Shown here in pieces: positions 56,522 through 64,000 of a stretch of DNA of 64,000 nt. The stretch is from Shewanella psychromarinicola (GTDB lineage: Bacteria; Pseudomonadota; Gammaproteobacteria; Enterobacterales; Shewanellaceae): positions 1,798,001-1,862,000 of the forward strand of contig NZ_CP034073.1 in assembly GCF_003855155.1 (NCBI RefSeq). The letters run 5' to 3'. The number at the start of each line of letters is the position of its first letter. Position 1 is the stretch's first letter. The notes beneath the pieces were generated by a model. It had not been told where the DNA came from. It made no database searches and saw only the letters and a list, made by a program, of their open reading frames with translations. The translations under genes were made by a program, and so were the position numbers.

Positions 56522-57458
56522 TTAATGTTTAACTGCCGGGGTTTATGGATCAAAGACCTTATGTTGCTCACTATTCACCAAGGCAAAATAGTTTCAAACC
56601 ATCATTTGGCGTTATTGAACCATCCCGCCAGTATTAAGCGAGTGTTATTACCAAGTAGCGCTAACATGAATGAATTTACACAATATAATCATGACTTACA
56701 TTGTTGAACAAACTAAAGCTCAGCTGCAAGAAGATAAAATACTTACCCCGCACTAAAAATAGTGATTGAGTTGATTTAGGTTGTCGTGGTGATGCAGGGG
56801 AATAAATTAGCGCTCAACAGTAACAATAGTCGTATCCTTCATAAGATATTAATCAACACAAACAGTCTAAAGATAAATTAGATCAACAATCGGTGGGTAA
56901 AAAGTAGTGTGGGTAAAACATCAATGCAGACGGATACACTGATGCTATAAAGGTAATTATTGTTGAACGAGACATTATTCCCAAAGGGAATTATTAATAG
57001 TTTGGTTTTCAAAAACGGCATGTCGTCGGCATCGTTATTCACTGCATAGTCAAAGCGTTTCAAGTTCAATTATTGACGACGAACAAGGTAATCGTTTTGT
57101 TGGTGAATTCCCCTAAGGGATAAATAGCCCATGGTGAAGGCGTTAAAGCCTATGGCGTTTACTTATCGCTATATCCGTTATTGCCTTATTGAGTAATATG
57201 TTAGCCACAATTATGCTGAAAATGATATCAGGATGACAAAAGTGCATCAAAAGACCTGCCTGCTTTAGGCATTGGCAGGCCATAGATGTTTTACTTAATT
57301 CGAGTCACTAATCGACTTAGTTAATAGACTGAGTTAATCGACTTAGCAAAAAGCTAAAATTTCAGCAACACATGGCTTAGCATTTCAGTTAAAGAATAAA
57401 TTGTCTTATATATTTATATTTATCTAAGAAAATGCGGAATCGTTAGCGCTAGTGTTGT
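56522..57458. other. gene-poor stretch between octahaem gene and IS4-type element
   Basis: About 940 bases with only very short ORFs, for example 30 codons from about 56545 (MDQRPYVAHYSPRQNSF...) and 15 codons after 56660. The sequence has codon-like patches broken by stops and several hairpins (CCTGCC/GGCAGG near 57260, ATTCCC/GGGAAT near 56980). It looks like decayed coding sequence, but the former genes cannot be recognised. Confidence 0.5.
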
Positions 57459-57531
57459 ACAAAAAAAGCCATTCAATTGAATCAATGCCGATCGTTTAAG
57501 AGCACTTGACCGATCCTGCAGATGAAAGATA

Positions 57532-57562
57532 ATCCCTACCAGTATTCTGGTGGGGATTTTTT
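57532..57562 (+). promoter_or_regulatory. hairpin sequestering the transposase ribosome site
   Basis: ATCCC-t-ACCAG pairs with CTGGT-g-GGGAT, followed by TTTTTT directly before the ATG. The GGGG ribosome site lies in the 3' arm. Several IS4-family elements use such a hairpin to stop translation from read-through transcripts; the role here is inferred. Confidence 0.65.
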
Positions 57563-58882
57563 ATGTTTGTGCAAGAGCTTGAGTTAGTTCATGAGTCTGT
57601 TGAAGAAAGCGGGTCTTACGGTTCTGTAATGGAGGCGATTGATTCAGATTGGATCGAACAATCACTCCTTTCAGCTAACAAGGCGAGTATCCGTAATCGC
57701 CGTCTGCCTGCCCAGCAGGCAGTCTGGCTAGTACTCTGGATGGGGTTAATTCGTAACCAGTCCATCAAAGAAGTCTGTAGCTCGATGGATATTGCACTTC
57801 AATCTGGAGACTCAACTTGGTCTCGCGTAGCGCCGAGTGTATTGACGGATTGCCGACGACGCTTAGGTGAAGCGCCTATGTCGTACTTATTTAAATCCAC
57901 TGTCTCAGCTTGGCTTGAGCAAGCGTTGGGGGAGAATAACGCGCTAGGGCTTACCACCCTTGCCGTTGATGGAACCGTGTTTCGTTGCCAAGATTCTGAA
58001 GAAAATGCCAATGAGTTTGGTTTTATTTCAAACACACACAAACCCTATCCTCAACTTCGATTAGTCAGCCTTATATCGACTGAAACCAGAATGGTATTAG
58101 GTGCTGCCTTTGATGGCTGCCACGTAGGAGAGGTCACGCTCGCACAGCGTTTAGTTCAAGATACCCCTGATAATTCCTTAACCCTATTTGACCGTTGTTA
58201 TTTCTCTGCTGACTTATTAGTAAACTGGCAAAGCTCTGGAGTACAGCGACATTGGCTGACACCCGTAAAGTCAAAGATGCGCTACGAGGTAGTCGAAGAG
58301 TTTGCGAATAATGACTTGCTCATTGATATGCCCGTCTCCCCACAGGCGAGAAAGAAAAATCCGGAGCTCCCTGAAACATGGCGCGCCCGTTTTATCGCTT
58401 ATCAAGAGCCAAAAGGTGAAATAAAAGGATTTGTCACCTCATTGATTGACCCTGTTCAGTATCCGCTGGACAAGCTGCTAAATATCTACTGGCAACGCTG
58501 GGAAATAGAAGAAGGATATGGCGAACTTAAGCAAACCCAGCTGCAAAGCAAGGTGACGTTACGGAGCAAATTTGTTGAAGGTGTTAAGCAAGAATTGTGG
58601 GGAGTGCTTATCGCTTATAATCTGGTTCGTTTAGAAATGACAGCGATAGCAAAGGAAGCTAAGGTCGCGCCAACCCGTATCAGTTTTACCGCTGCAATAA
58701 GCTTGATAGATACACAATTAAGGTGGCTTGCTTTATCACCAGATGGAAAGCTGCCAGCGAAACTGAAGCAAATGCGAGCCGATATAAAACACTTTATCCT
58801 GCCAGATAAAAGAAAGCACCGAACGTATCCACGCTCAGTGCTCTACATACCCAGTCGCTATCCACTTAGATATAAACAATAG
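57563..58882 (+). CDS. IS4-family transposase
   Basis: 439 residues, DDE transposase. First Asp in TTLAVDGTVFRCQD, second Asp in NSLTLFDRCYFSADLL, and the family YREK signature Y-x2-R-x3-E-x6-K in IYWQRWEIEEGYGELKQTQ. The frame is intact. Confidence 0.95.
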   Translation: MFVQELELVHESVEESGSYGSVMEAIDSDWIEQSLLSANKASIRNRRLPAQQAVWLVLWMGLIRNQSIKEVCSSMDIALQSGDSTWSRVAPSVLTDCRRRLGEAPMSYLFKSTVSAWLEQALGENNALGLTTLAVDGTVFRCQDSEENANEFGFISNTHKPYPQLRLVSLISTETRMVLGAAFDGCHVGEVTLAQRLVQDTPDNSLTLFDRCYFSADLLVNWQSSGVQRHWLTPVKSKMRYEVVEEFANNDLLIDMPVSPQARKKNPELPETWRARFIAYQEPKGEIKGFVTSLIDPVQYPLDKLLNIYWQRWEIEEGYGELKQTQLQSKVTLRSKFVEGVKQELWGVLIAYNLVRLEMTAIAKEAKVAPTRISFTAAISLIDTQLRWLALSPDGKLPAKLKQMRADIKHFILPDKRKHRTYPRSVLYIPSRYPLRYKQ

Positions 58883-58941
58883 TGCTTATCCGAATAGCAT
58901 TAATTCAATGAATGGCTTTTTTGTCGATATTTTTAATGGTA

Positions 58942-60021
58942 TTACTCAGGGTTAGTGACTTTTTCTGCAATAATGACTGGCAGCGTCTGCTTTTTACCCT
59001 CACGTATAATGGTCATGTTGACTTTAGTGCCCGGTGGGGTTTCTGCAATTCGGTCCATCAACATTTCAACACCAGGCACATCTTCGTCATTATACTGAGT
59101 AATAACATCCCTAGGGGTTAAACGTGCTCGGGCAGCAGGTCCGCCAGGATCGATACCCGTCACCAACACGCCTTTCAAATCTGGTAGGTTAAGTATTTGT
59201 GCCATGACAGCGTTAAGCGGTTCTCCCGAAATGCCTAACGCGCCACGAATAACCCGGCCATCCTTAATTAATTTGTCCATAATACTGTGGGCTAACTTTA
59301 TCGGGATCGCAAAGCTAATGCCGTTACCACCATTATCGCCACCCACTTGGAATGCCGCGGTGTTGATACCAATGAGCTCACCACCGGTATCGACTAATGC
59401 TCCGCCAGAGTTACCGGCATTAATGGCCGCATCTGTTTGTAAGAAGTCTAAGTAACCAGAACTTAAGCCGTTGCGGCCGGTGGCACTAATAATACCTTGG
59501 GTAATGGTTTGGCCAATGTTGTAAGGGTTACCAATCGCCAATACCACATCGCCGACTTGGGCTAGTTTATCAAGATTAACCGGTACGATAGGTAAATTAT
59601 CGCCTTCAATTTTTAATACAGCTAAATCTGTTTCGGGATCGGAACCCACCACTTCGGCAGTAAATTTTCGCCCATCTTGCAGTGCAATAACAATTTCGTC
59701 GGCTTTTTTTATCACATGGTAATTGGTTAGTACATAACCTTCGTTACTCATTATTACCCCAGAGCCTAAGCCTTGAAGCGAACTTGAATTGAGTGGATTA
59801 CCTTGATCAATACTAAGACTGTAAATATTAGCAACTGCCGGTGCGGCTCGTCGAACGGCTTTAGCAAAAGATAATTCTGAGCCACTGGAGCTGACATTGG
59901 ATAAATTATGATTGAACGAGGAATTTTGCATCAACGAGGTTATGGCTAAAAAAACAGCTGCCATGATCAGACCAAATACCACAGCTTTAGTTATATAAAT
60001 GCAAGTGTCTTTTAAATTCAT
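58942..60021 (-). CDS. degS: envelope-stress serine protease DegS
   Basis: 359 residues: N-terminal membrane anchor (AVVFGLIMAAVFLAITSLM), trypsin-like domain with His in TNYHVI, Asp in DPETDLAVLKI and Ser in INAGNSGGAL, then one PDZ domain (LPDLKGVLVTGIDPGGPAARARLTP). It senses unfolded porins and cleaves RseA to release sigma-E. The start at 60021 (MNLKDTC) fits the anchor better than the upstream ATG at 60063. Confidence 0.94.
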   Translation of the reverse strand: MNLKDTCIYITKAVVFGLIMAAVFLAITSLMQNSSFNHNLSNVSSSGSELSFAKAVRRAAPAVANIYSLSIDQGNPLNSSSLQGLGSGVIMSNEGYVLTNYHVIKKADEIVIALQDGRKFTAEVVGSDPETDLAVLKIEGDNLPIVPVNLDKLAQVGDVVLAIGNPYNIGQTITQGIISATGRNGLSSGYLDFLQTDAAINAGNSGGALVDTGGELIGINTAAFQVGGDNGGNGISFAIPIKLAHSIMDKLIKDGRVIRGALGISGEPLNAVMAQILNLPDLKGVLVTGIDPGGPAARARLTPRDVITQYNDEDVPGVEMLMDRIAETPPGTKVNMTIIREGKKQTLPVIIAEKVTNPE

Positions 60022-60207
60022 GGCTTGAATAATTGTTAAAAATAATAGTTGAAATATTAACATAGCTCAAAGAAATAAGCACCGACCAAAGGCTTGGCGA
60101 TGCTTCATTCTTTAACTAACACCACAGACTATAACGTAATGGTTGTTATTGCTGTGTGACTCTGTTTATAGGCAGTCATCGTGTAATAAATGTTAGCGTA
60201 ATATATG

Positions 60208-61557
60208 TTAACGTAATACAAGGTAGAGCAAATGGTTGTCTCGTAATATTTTAAGTGCCGCAGAGCTTTGATTATCTTTCAACATTTCTGTTAATGCTTT
60301 AAGGCTGGTCACTTTACTGCGGTTTAGCCCCACAATTAAATCACCTTTCTCTAAACCGCTCATTGCCGCCGGTGAGCCTTGAGCAACCTCTGTGATCTGG
60401 ATGCCTTTTTTGCTGTCTTCTAACGTGGCACCTTGTAGCATAGGATGCACATTGCCCGCTTCTGCTTCGACTTTATCTGCTTTACCTAATGTCGCTTCAA
60501 TAGTTTTTTTATCGCCGTCACGAATAATACCAAATTCTACTTCTGCTCCCTCGCCCATAGTGGCCACTTTTGCACGTAATTCTTGGAAGGTTTTAATACT
60601 GCGACCATTGAGGCTGACTATAATATCACCCGCTTTTAGCCCTGCTTTATCCGCAGCACTTTTTGGCATGACTTCATTAACAAAACCGCCATGCAGAGTA
60701 TCTAAACCAAAAGCTTTGGCGAGTTCATTATCAAGATCGCGTCCTGATACACCTAATACCCCACGCCTGACTTCACCATGTTCAATAATTTGATCAACAA
60801 GGTTATTCACCATATTGGCAGGGATAGCGAAACCAATACCGACATTACCGCCATTAGGGGCGACAATTGCGGTATTTATCCCGATGAGTTCGCCTTTTAG
60901 GTTAACCAATGCGCCGCCAGAGTTACCACTATTTATAGCGGCATCTGTTTGGATAAAGTTTTCGAGCATTTCTATGCCTAAACCACTGCGACCTAGCGCG
61001 CTGACAATCCCTGATGTAACGGTTTGCCCAAGACCAAATGGGTTACCAATGGCAACAGCAAAATCACCAACGCGGATTTCGTCAGAATCAGTTTGCTTAA
61101 TAGCGGTTAAGTTTTGGGCTTCAATTTGCAGTAAAGCAATATCGGACTCTTTATCTGCACCAATGAGCTTAGCCGTTACTTCGCGACCATCATGTAAACC
61201 AATTTGAATGTCGTCTGCACCGTTAATGACGTGATTATTGGTAATAATGTAGCCTTTATCAGCATCGATAATAACGCCAGAGCCTAAGCCTCTAAAAGGG
61301 CGTTCTTGAACTTGTTCTTGTGGTGCGTTGGGGCCAAAGAAATAGCGAAACACATCCGGTACACGTTGCTTTGACACTTGGGTGCCCGTTACCGCTACCG
61401 ACACAACTGCTGGCGTTGTGCGTTCTAACATTGGCGCTAAGCTAGGTAGGGTTTGACCGTCAACGGCTTGTGGAATGGCCGCTAGCGACAGCGTTGGTGT
61501 CATGACTAACGATGCCGTTAATAACGCAGCAGAGAGTAAGCTTAATTTGGTTTTCAT
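60208..61557 (-). CDS. degQ: periplasmic serine protease/chaperone DegQ
   Basis: 449 residues: signal peptide ending LSLAAIPQA, protease domain (His in ITNNHVINGADDI, Asp in KESDIALLQI, Ser in INSGNSGGALVNL) and two PDZ domains (LHGGFVNEVMPKSAADKAGLKAGD; GIQITEVAQGSPAAMSGLEKGD). HtrA family; degQ-degS tandem order is typical of gammaproteobacteria. Confidence 0.94.
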   Translation of the reverse strand: MKTKLSLLSAALLTASLVMTPTLSLAAIPQAVDGQTLPSLAPMLERTTPAVVSVAVTGTQVSKQRVPDVFRYFFGPNAPQEQVQERPFRGLGSGVIIDADKGYIITNNHVINGADDIQIGLHDGREVTAKLIGADKESDIALLQIEAQNLTAIKQTDSDEIRVGDFAVAIGNPFGLGQTVTSGIVSALGRSGLGIEMLENFIQTDAAINSGNSGGALVNLKGELIGINTAIVAPNGGNVGIGFAIPANMVNNLVDQIIEHGEVRRGVLGVSGRDLDNELAKAFGLDTLHGGFVNEVMPKSAADKAGLKAGDIIVSLNGRSIKTFQELRAKVATMGEGAEVEFGIIRDGDKKTIEATLGKADKVEAEAGNVHPMLQGATLEDSKKGIQITEVAQGSPAAMSGLEKGDLIVGLNRSKVTSLKALTEMLKDNQSSAALKILRDNHLLYLVLR

Positions 61558-61877
61558 CTAGGGACAGCTCCTGTATACATTCAAGCTTGATGAGAAAAAT
61601 ATCTGGCTTGATGACATGATGTTAAAGTTAAATATCGTTAATCATTTTGCTGATGTGTTGCCTAAAGCTCGTTTTATGATGTTCTACAATAGCGAGCAAG
61701 TCAGCACAATTATAGGTAAAGAATAAGCAAATTTACGTTAATCAATCAGAGTGGCTGTTATTATGTTAGTTCCTTTTTTATTAACAAAGGTTAATTTGAT
61801 CCTTTGAAGCCATTACTCGTACCTATTGTTTAATGTTATTATCCGCAGCAATTATTTGATGTAAGAGAGTCGTAATC
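61558..61877. promoter_or_regulatory. divergent degQ-zapE intergenic region
   Basis: 320 bases between divergent genes, AT-rich, with no gene or hairpin that I can support. Confidence 0.4.
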
Positions 61878-62990
61878 GTGTCGCAGTTAACCCCTTGGCA
61901 ACATTATCAGCAAGACCTTACCCGAGACGACTTTTCACATGATATCGCACAAGAACAAGCGGTTAAGTCATTGCAACGCGTATATGACGAGTTGATTGTC
62001 GCCGCTAAACCCGTTTCGGGCTTGAATCAGTTGTTTGCTGCGGTGGGGATAAAATCGGCATCTGCCCCAGTAAAAGGCTTGTATTTATGGGGTGGGGTTG
62101 GCCGGGGTAAAACCTATCTGATGGATACCTTTTTTGATGCCTTGCCCACGGAGAGAAAATTACGTGCTCATTTCCATCGTTTTATGCATCAAATTCATCA
62201 TGACTTAGGCGAACTCAAAGGGGTACAAGATCCTCTTCTGACGATTGCTAAAAAGATGGCGTCACAATATCAAATTATCTGCTTCGATGAGTTTTTTGTG
62301 TCTGATATCACTGATGCCATGTTGTTGGGCACCTTATTTCAAGCATTGTTTAAAGAAGGGGTCGCACTTGTCGCTACCTCGAACATCATTCCTGATGAAT
62401 TATACAAAAATGGCTTACAGCGGGTGCGTTTTTTACCTGCGATTGCATTGATTAACCAGCATTGTGAAGTCTTAAATGTTGATTCAGGGATTGATTACCG
62501 TCTACGGACCTTAGAGCAAGCAGAGATTTATCATTATCCACTCGATGAACAAGCTGATATCAATCTATTACATTATTTTGATCAACTCGCGCCGGAATCA
62601 GATAGATTTACCACGCCGATAGAAATCGATGGACGCGCCATTCGTATTCGTCAACAGTCGCAAGGTGTGCTGTTAATCGACTTCCGTGATTTGTGTGATG
62701 GGCCTCGTTCGCAACGTGACTACATGGAAATGGCTTGCTTTTATCATACTGTGCTGTTGAGTGGGCTTGAGCAAATGGGGGCGCAGCAAACGGGTGATGA
62801 TATCGCCCGGCGTTTCTTAGCTATGGTCGATGAATTTTATGAGCGAAATGTGAAATTGATTATTTCAGCGCAAGTGGAATTGGAGCACATTTATACTGAT
62901 GGCCTGTTAAGTTTTCAATTCAGGCGTTGCCGTTCAAGGTTGATTGAAATGCAATCGAGAGAGTATCTCGCGTTGGAACATTTGCCTTAG
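61878..62990 (+). CDS. zapE: cell division AFG1-like ATPase ZapE
   Basis: 370 residues, AAA+ of the AFG1/ZapE family: Walker A LWGGVGRGKTYLMDTFFDAL, Walker B IICFDEFFVSDITDAM, sensor ATSNIIPDELYKNGLQRVRFLPAI, and FRRCRSRLIEMQSREYL at the end. GTG start after TAAGAGAG. In E. coli it affects Z-ring stability under low oxygen. Its position before rplM is conserved. Confidence 0.95.
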   Translation: MSQLTPWQHYQQDLTRDDFSHDIAQEQAVKSLQRVYDELIVAAKPVSGLNQLFAAVGIKSASAPVKGLYLWGGVGRGKTYLMDTFFDALPTERKLRAHFHRFMHQIHHDLGELKGVQDPLLTIAKKMASQYQIICFDEFFVSDITDAMLLGTLFQALFKEGVALVATSNIIPDELYKNGLQRVRFLPAIALINQHCEVLNVDSGIDYRLRTLEQAEIYHYPLDEQADINLLHYFDQLAPESDRFTTPIEIDGRAIRIRQQSQGVLLIDFRDLCDGPRSQRDYMEMACFYHTVLLSGLEQMGAQQTGDDIARRFLAMVDEFYERNVKLIISAQVELEHIYTDGLLSFQFRRCRSRLIEMQSREYLALEHLP

Positions 62991-63101
62991 TTTACCAGCG
63001 CTATTTTTTTAAAAAAAGCCGAACGCTTTTTGTTCAACGTGTATAGAGCAGTTAATTTAAAATATTATCAAAAAGCAGGTGATCTTTGCTGTGGCTTTGC
63101 G

Positions 63102-63254
63102 TATAATCTGCGACCTGCCCGCGTTAATCCGCCAATTGGGCGGAAGTTATAAGCCAATATTCATGTTCGAAGGGGCAAGAATCGGTAATTTTGTGTTGAT
63201 TGCAATCCGCATTCAGCATGTAAGACAGAAAATTAACTTTGGGTTTTTGTAATA
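63102..63254 (+). promoter_or_regulatory. rplM promoter and leader
   Basis: A consensus -10 TATAAT (63102-63107) without an obvious -35. The leader of ~140 bases holds a GC-rich hairpin (CCGCC-aattg-GGCGG near 63130). Ribosomal leaders for L13/S9 are autoregulated in E. coli; whether this one is cannot be seen. Confidence 0.5.
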
Positions 63255-63683
63255 ATGAAGACTTTTACTGCTACACCAGAAACTGTAACTCGTGACTGGT
63301 TTGTTGTTGACGCTGAAGGCAAAACTTTAGGTCGTATCGCAACTGAAATCGCAACTCGCTTACGTGGCAAGCATAAGCCAGAATACACACCGCACGTTGA
63401 CACTGGTGATTATATCATCGTTATCAATGCTGAAAAGGTAACTGTAACTGGTAATAAAGCTGCTGGTAAGATTTACTACTCTCATTCAGGCTTCATTGGT
63501 GGCATTAAGCAGATCAGCTTTGAGAAGCTTCAAGCTCATAAGCCTGAAATGATCATCGAGAAAGCAGTTAAGGGTATGTTACCAAAAGGTCCTTTGGGCC
63601 GTGCTATGTTCCGTAAGCTTAAAGTTTACGCTGGCACAGAACATAACCATGCTGCACAACAACCACAATTTCTTGATATCTAA
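63255..63683 (+). CDS. rplM: 50S ribosomal protein L13
   Basis: 142 residues, standard length. [33 protein letters not shown], and [22 protein letters not shown]. Seventeen bases before rpsI. Confidence 0.98.
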   Translation: MKTFTATPETVTRDWFVVDAEGKTLGRIATEIATRLRGKHKPEYTPHVDTGDYIIVINAEKVTVTGNKAAGKIYYSHSGFIGGIKQISFEKLQAHKPEMIIEKAVKGMLPKGPLGRAMFRKLKVYAGTEHNHAAQQPQFLDI

Positions 63684-63700
63684 ACGGGAGGAGTAATAAA

Positions 63701-64000
63701 ATGGCTGCAACTCAGTACTACGGCACTGGCCGTCGCAAAACATCTACAGCTCGCGTTTTCGCTAAAGCAGGTAGTGGCAATATCGTTGTTAACCAACTTC
63801 CACTGGATGTGTATTTTGGTCGTGAAACGGCTCGTATGGTTGTTCGTCAACCATTAGAGTTAGTTGAAATGACTGATAAATTAGACATCTATGTAACTGT
63901 TAAGGGCGGTGGTACTACTGGCCAAGCTGGTGCAATTCGTCACGGTATTACCCGTGCACTATTGCAACTAGATGAAACATTACGTCCTTCTCTACGTACC
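63701..64000 (+). CDS. rpsI: 30S ribosomal protein S9 (5' part, runs off the window)
   Basis: The first 100 codons are present: [20 protein letters not shown], then [22 protein letters not shown]. Shine-Dalgarno GGGAGGAG lies nine bases upstream. The C-terminal ~30 residues are outside the window. Confidence 0.97.
   Translation, partial: MAATQYYGTGRRKTSTARVFAKAGSGNIVVNQLPLDVYFGRETARMVVRQPLELVEMTDKLDIYVTVKGGGTTGQAGAIRHGITRALLQLDETLRPSLRT

Larger units (their letters stand above)
57459..58924 (+). mobile_element. IS4-family insertion sequence
   Basis: 1466 bp bounded by inverted repeats that start ACAAAAAAGCCATTCA at both ends and run imperfectly for about 40 bases (shared TTGAAT, AATGC, TAAG blocks). 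No target duplication is visible: left flank CTAGTGTTGT, right flank CGATATTTTT. It sits 17 bases past the degS stop codon, so it did not break that gene. Confidence 0.9.

Overview
The window looks like a chromosomal segment of a Shewanella-type marine gammaproteobacterium. The evidence is the gene content: an octahaem SirA-type sulfite respiration locus, the rpoN/lpt/kds/mla/murA neighbourhood, degS-degQ-zapE-rplM-rpsI, and multihaem cytochromes. The base composition is moderately AT-rich. I cannot name the species from sequence alone.

Layout. 0.4-2.8 kb: an NfeD protein with two stomatin-like SPFH proteins. 2.9-7.9 kb: a GT4 glycosyltransferase, a LruC-type exported protein with a small lipoprotein, and a LysR regulator. 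8.4-14.3 kb: uvrD, ubiA, an exported esterase, an unknown membrane protein and a MazG-like NTP pyrophosphohydrolase. 14.5-29.1 kb: a complete dissimilatory sulfite reduction locus built as two divergent units. One unit encodes a dedicated cytochrome c maturation set (CcmF-, CcmH- and CcmG-like). The other encodes SirA, a rhodanese, an FKBP isomerase, a TPR apocytochrome chaperone, the SirC/SirD quinol-oxidising pair and a NosLDFY-like copper module. A ToxR-like regulator follows, with a 45-bp tandem repeat carrying CRP-like sites in front of it. 29.3-31.5 kb: fre and ubiD.

31.7-37.2 kb is an accessory stretch. It holds an exported His/Trp-rich protein, a diguanylate cyclase gene split by an IS630-family element with a reconstructable TA target duplication, an NMT1-like solute-binding lipoprotein, and a small unexplained unit (two short ORFs followed by duplicated, strongly palindromic modules and ended by a terminator). 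37.7-52.3 kb is conserved housekeeping: mgtE, the rpoN-hpf-ptsN-rapZ-npr cluster, lptB-A-C, kdsC, kdsD and a YrbG-type antiporter on the minus strand; mlaFEDCB, ibaG and murA on the plus strand.

52.4-58.9 kb is an accessory insertion between murA and degS. It contains a membrane histidine kinase, a response regulator whose output domain looks ArsR-like, an octahaem c-type lipoprotein preceded by two strong palindromes, a roughly 0.9-kb gene-poor stretch and an IS4-family element. The window ends with degS and degQ (minus strand), zapE, rplM and the first 100 codons of rpsI.

How the genes work together: SirC/SirD should pass electrons from menaquinol to periplasmic SirA, which reduces sulfite to sulfide with six electrons. 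SirA has seven CXXCH haem sites and one CX15CH site, so it needs its own haem lyase set. The NosLDFY-like genes, present without nosZ, probably supply copper for the SirA active site. The kinase, regulator and octahaem lipoprotein may form a second, separately sensed respiratory module whose substrate I cannot assign.
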